Shown piece after piece: positions 45,185-46,163 of a DNA stretch of 46,163 bases. The position numbers and the translations under genes were made by a program. How positions within the stretch are numbered: position 1 is the first letter of the stretch; each line of letters starts with the position of its first letter. This stretch comes from Sulfurospirillum sp. (GTDB lineage: Bacteria; Campylobacterota; Campylobacteria; Campylobacterales; Sulfurospirillaceae), in NCBI GenBank assembly GCA_014859685.1, contig JACUTU010000011.1, forward strand, positions 1 through 46,163, given 5' to 3'. The notes under the pieces are model-generated. The model searched no databases, had not been told where the DNA came from, and worked only from the letters and a program-made list of their open reading frames with translations.

Positions 45185-45558
45185 ATGGAGTTTACCTATA
45201 AAAATTACAATGAACAGGCAAATCGGAGCTATTTTTCAGATACCAATGCCAAAAAGATTGACACCATTCGTTTAGAAATTCAAAGACTCTATGATACAAA
45301 AACAATCGATGCTAGGTGCAATTTTTTCTTCTAGCCTCATTGCTTGAGAGTTTCGAAGAGCTTATCAAAAATGCAGACTTTGCATATATCTTTCTAAGTT
45401 GCAATGATGAGGGGTTTATGGGCGTACAAAAGATCCAAAGTATGATGCAAAAATATGGAAAATACACGCTTTTTAAAACCGATTATAGGCGTTTTGCTAT
45501 CCACCAAAAACACACAAAGAACACAACAAATGAATGCTTACATGTAATCAAAAAGTGA
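45185..45558 (+). pseudogene. Decayed D12 adenine methyltransferase with internal deletion and frameshift
   Basis: Two fragments of the family seen intact at 12946. Fragment 1 (YFSDTNAKKIDTIRLEIQRL) corresponds to intact residues about 97-145. A frameshift near a T-run (45321-45330) moves to another frame, where LLASLLES is followed directly by FEELIKNADFAYIFLS, matching residues 143-150 joined to 262-277; about 110 residues including the LDPPY motif are missing. The C-terminus (CLHVIKK) is preserved. Region 45161-45184 has no other feature. Confidence 0.85.
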
Positions 45559-45585
45559 TATAATCGCTGAAAAAAAGGCAAAAAA

Positions 45586-46163
45586 ATGGCAATAGTTGCA
45601 AAAGTATATCGAGGTTCTATCGTAGATCTCACTCATATCGCACATGTGGCAGTTGTAAATCACGCGGGAGAATTGCTCCATAGCGTTGGTGATCCAAAAC
45701 GGGTAACTTTTATCCGTTCATCGGCAAAAATGGTGCAAGCCCTCGCATCTCTTGAGAGTGGGGCTGTGGATGCGTATGGTTTGAGCGAGCAAGAACTTGC
45801 GTTGTTATGTGCTTCACACAATGGTGAAGAGATCCACACAAGCACCGCAGCAAATATATTGCAAAAAGCAGGGTTGGGCATACAACATTTACAATGCGGA
45901 ATACACCCCTCATTTAATTCATTTGTTGCCAAAGAGCTAGAAGAAAAAGGTGTTACGCTCAACGCCTCACACAATAATTGCTCTGGTAAACATTCAGGAA
46001 TGCTCATAGCAGCGAACTATAAAAAAGAGGATTTGAGCAATTATCTAAGTATCAATCATCCCGTGCAACAGCGAATTTTGCAAACACTCAGCGAGGTGTG
46101 TGCGTACCCAAAAGAGCAGATTGTGATTGCAACTGATGGCTGTGGTGTTCCTGTGCATGCTCT
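45586..46163 (+). CDS. Asparaginase of the Rhizobium etli type, 5' part (runs off the window)
   Basis: 192 codons are visible from ATG 45586. The sequence resembles the COG4448 asparaginase family: RSSAKMVQAL, CASHNGEEIHTSTA, and the Cys/Lys/Ser cluster NNCSGKHSGM, which is the active-site signature, then TDGCGVPVHA at the end. It hydrolyses asparagine to aspartate and ammonia if functional. The visible part has no signal peptide. The frame is open to the last base, so the gene continues beyond the window. Confidence 0.85.
   Translation, partial: MAIVAKVYRGSIVDLTHIAHVAVVNHAGELLHSVGDPKRVTFIRSSAKMVQALASLESGAVDAYGLSEQELALLCASHNGEEIHTSTAANILQKAGLGIQHLQCGIHPSFNSFVAKELEEKGVTLNASHNNCSGKHSGMLIAANYKKEDLSNYLSINHPVQQRILQTLSEVCAYPKEQIVIATDGCGVPVHA

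Overview
The window looks like chromosomal DNA from a free-living member of the Campylobacterota, most like Sulfurospirillum or a near relative (inference). The base composition is AT-rich. The block aroQ - M24 peptidase - folK - flhF - flhG - small membrane protein - fliA - fliM - fliY, with a futalosine-type amidohydrolase and sppA nearby, is the Campylobacter/Sulfurospirillum flagellar-regulation arrangement. The signalling proteins carry the HQWRQP-type kinase core common in this phylum.

Layout. 0-2.8 kb: lepA and prs. 2.9-4.8 kb: two small envelope genes (DUF4405-like membrane protein, secreted EF-hand protein) with the same promoter architecture, around a convergent Nudix hydrolase. 4.8-12.7 kb (minus): the flagellar operon led by aroQ and ending in a LOG-family gene. 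12.7-17.4 kb: an accessory block (adenine methyltransferase, chimeric methylase fragment, phnP, a chemoreceptor split by an in-frame TGA, a phnN-like remnant) lying between genes that are neighbours in Campylobacter jejuni. 17.4-19.5 kb: menaquinone-pathway deaminase and sppA. 19.4-26.7 kb: a signalling cluster of two histidine kinases (one split by an in-frame TGA in its signal peptide), a REC-PAS-PilZ-like regulator, a REC/HD-GYP regulator and a diiron metallo-beta-lactamase-fold protein that may sense O2. 26.7-28.6 kb: xseA and ubiE. 28.9-37.8 kb: two sets of the ATP-grasp / alpha-E / transglutaminase / DUF2126 system, a predicted peptide-ligase system of unknown product. 38.0-41.8 kb: a zinc-uptake operon and divergent zur sharing two palindromic operators. 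41.8-46.2 kb: a Cache chemoreceptor, a HemN-like radical SAM protein, a methyltransferase pseudogene and the 5' part of a Rhizobium-type asparaginase gene.

The most novel signal is a family of very short non-coding mobile elements (42, 78, 93 and 102 bp, plus two damaged copies). Ends resemble ACTGAtgTTACgCAC, and four copies have exact 5-bp target duplications (GATTA, TATTA, TATAA, TTTTA). They occupy an upstream operator half-site, supply a stop codon, border the methyltransferase island and sit ahead of the transglutaminase operon. A second global signal is the over-represented palindrome TTACATGTAA, seen nine times in full. A third is the promoter layout ATTAAC-N5-ATTAAC-N10-(T/G)ATAAT shared by the two envelope genes.

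No rRNA, tRNA, CRISPR array or complete transposase gene was seen. Family assignments come from reading motifs by eye, without database searches.
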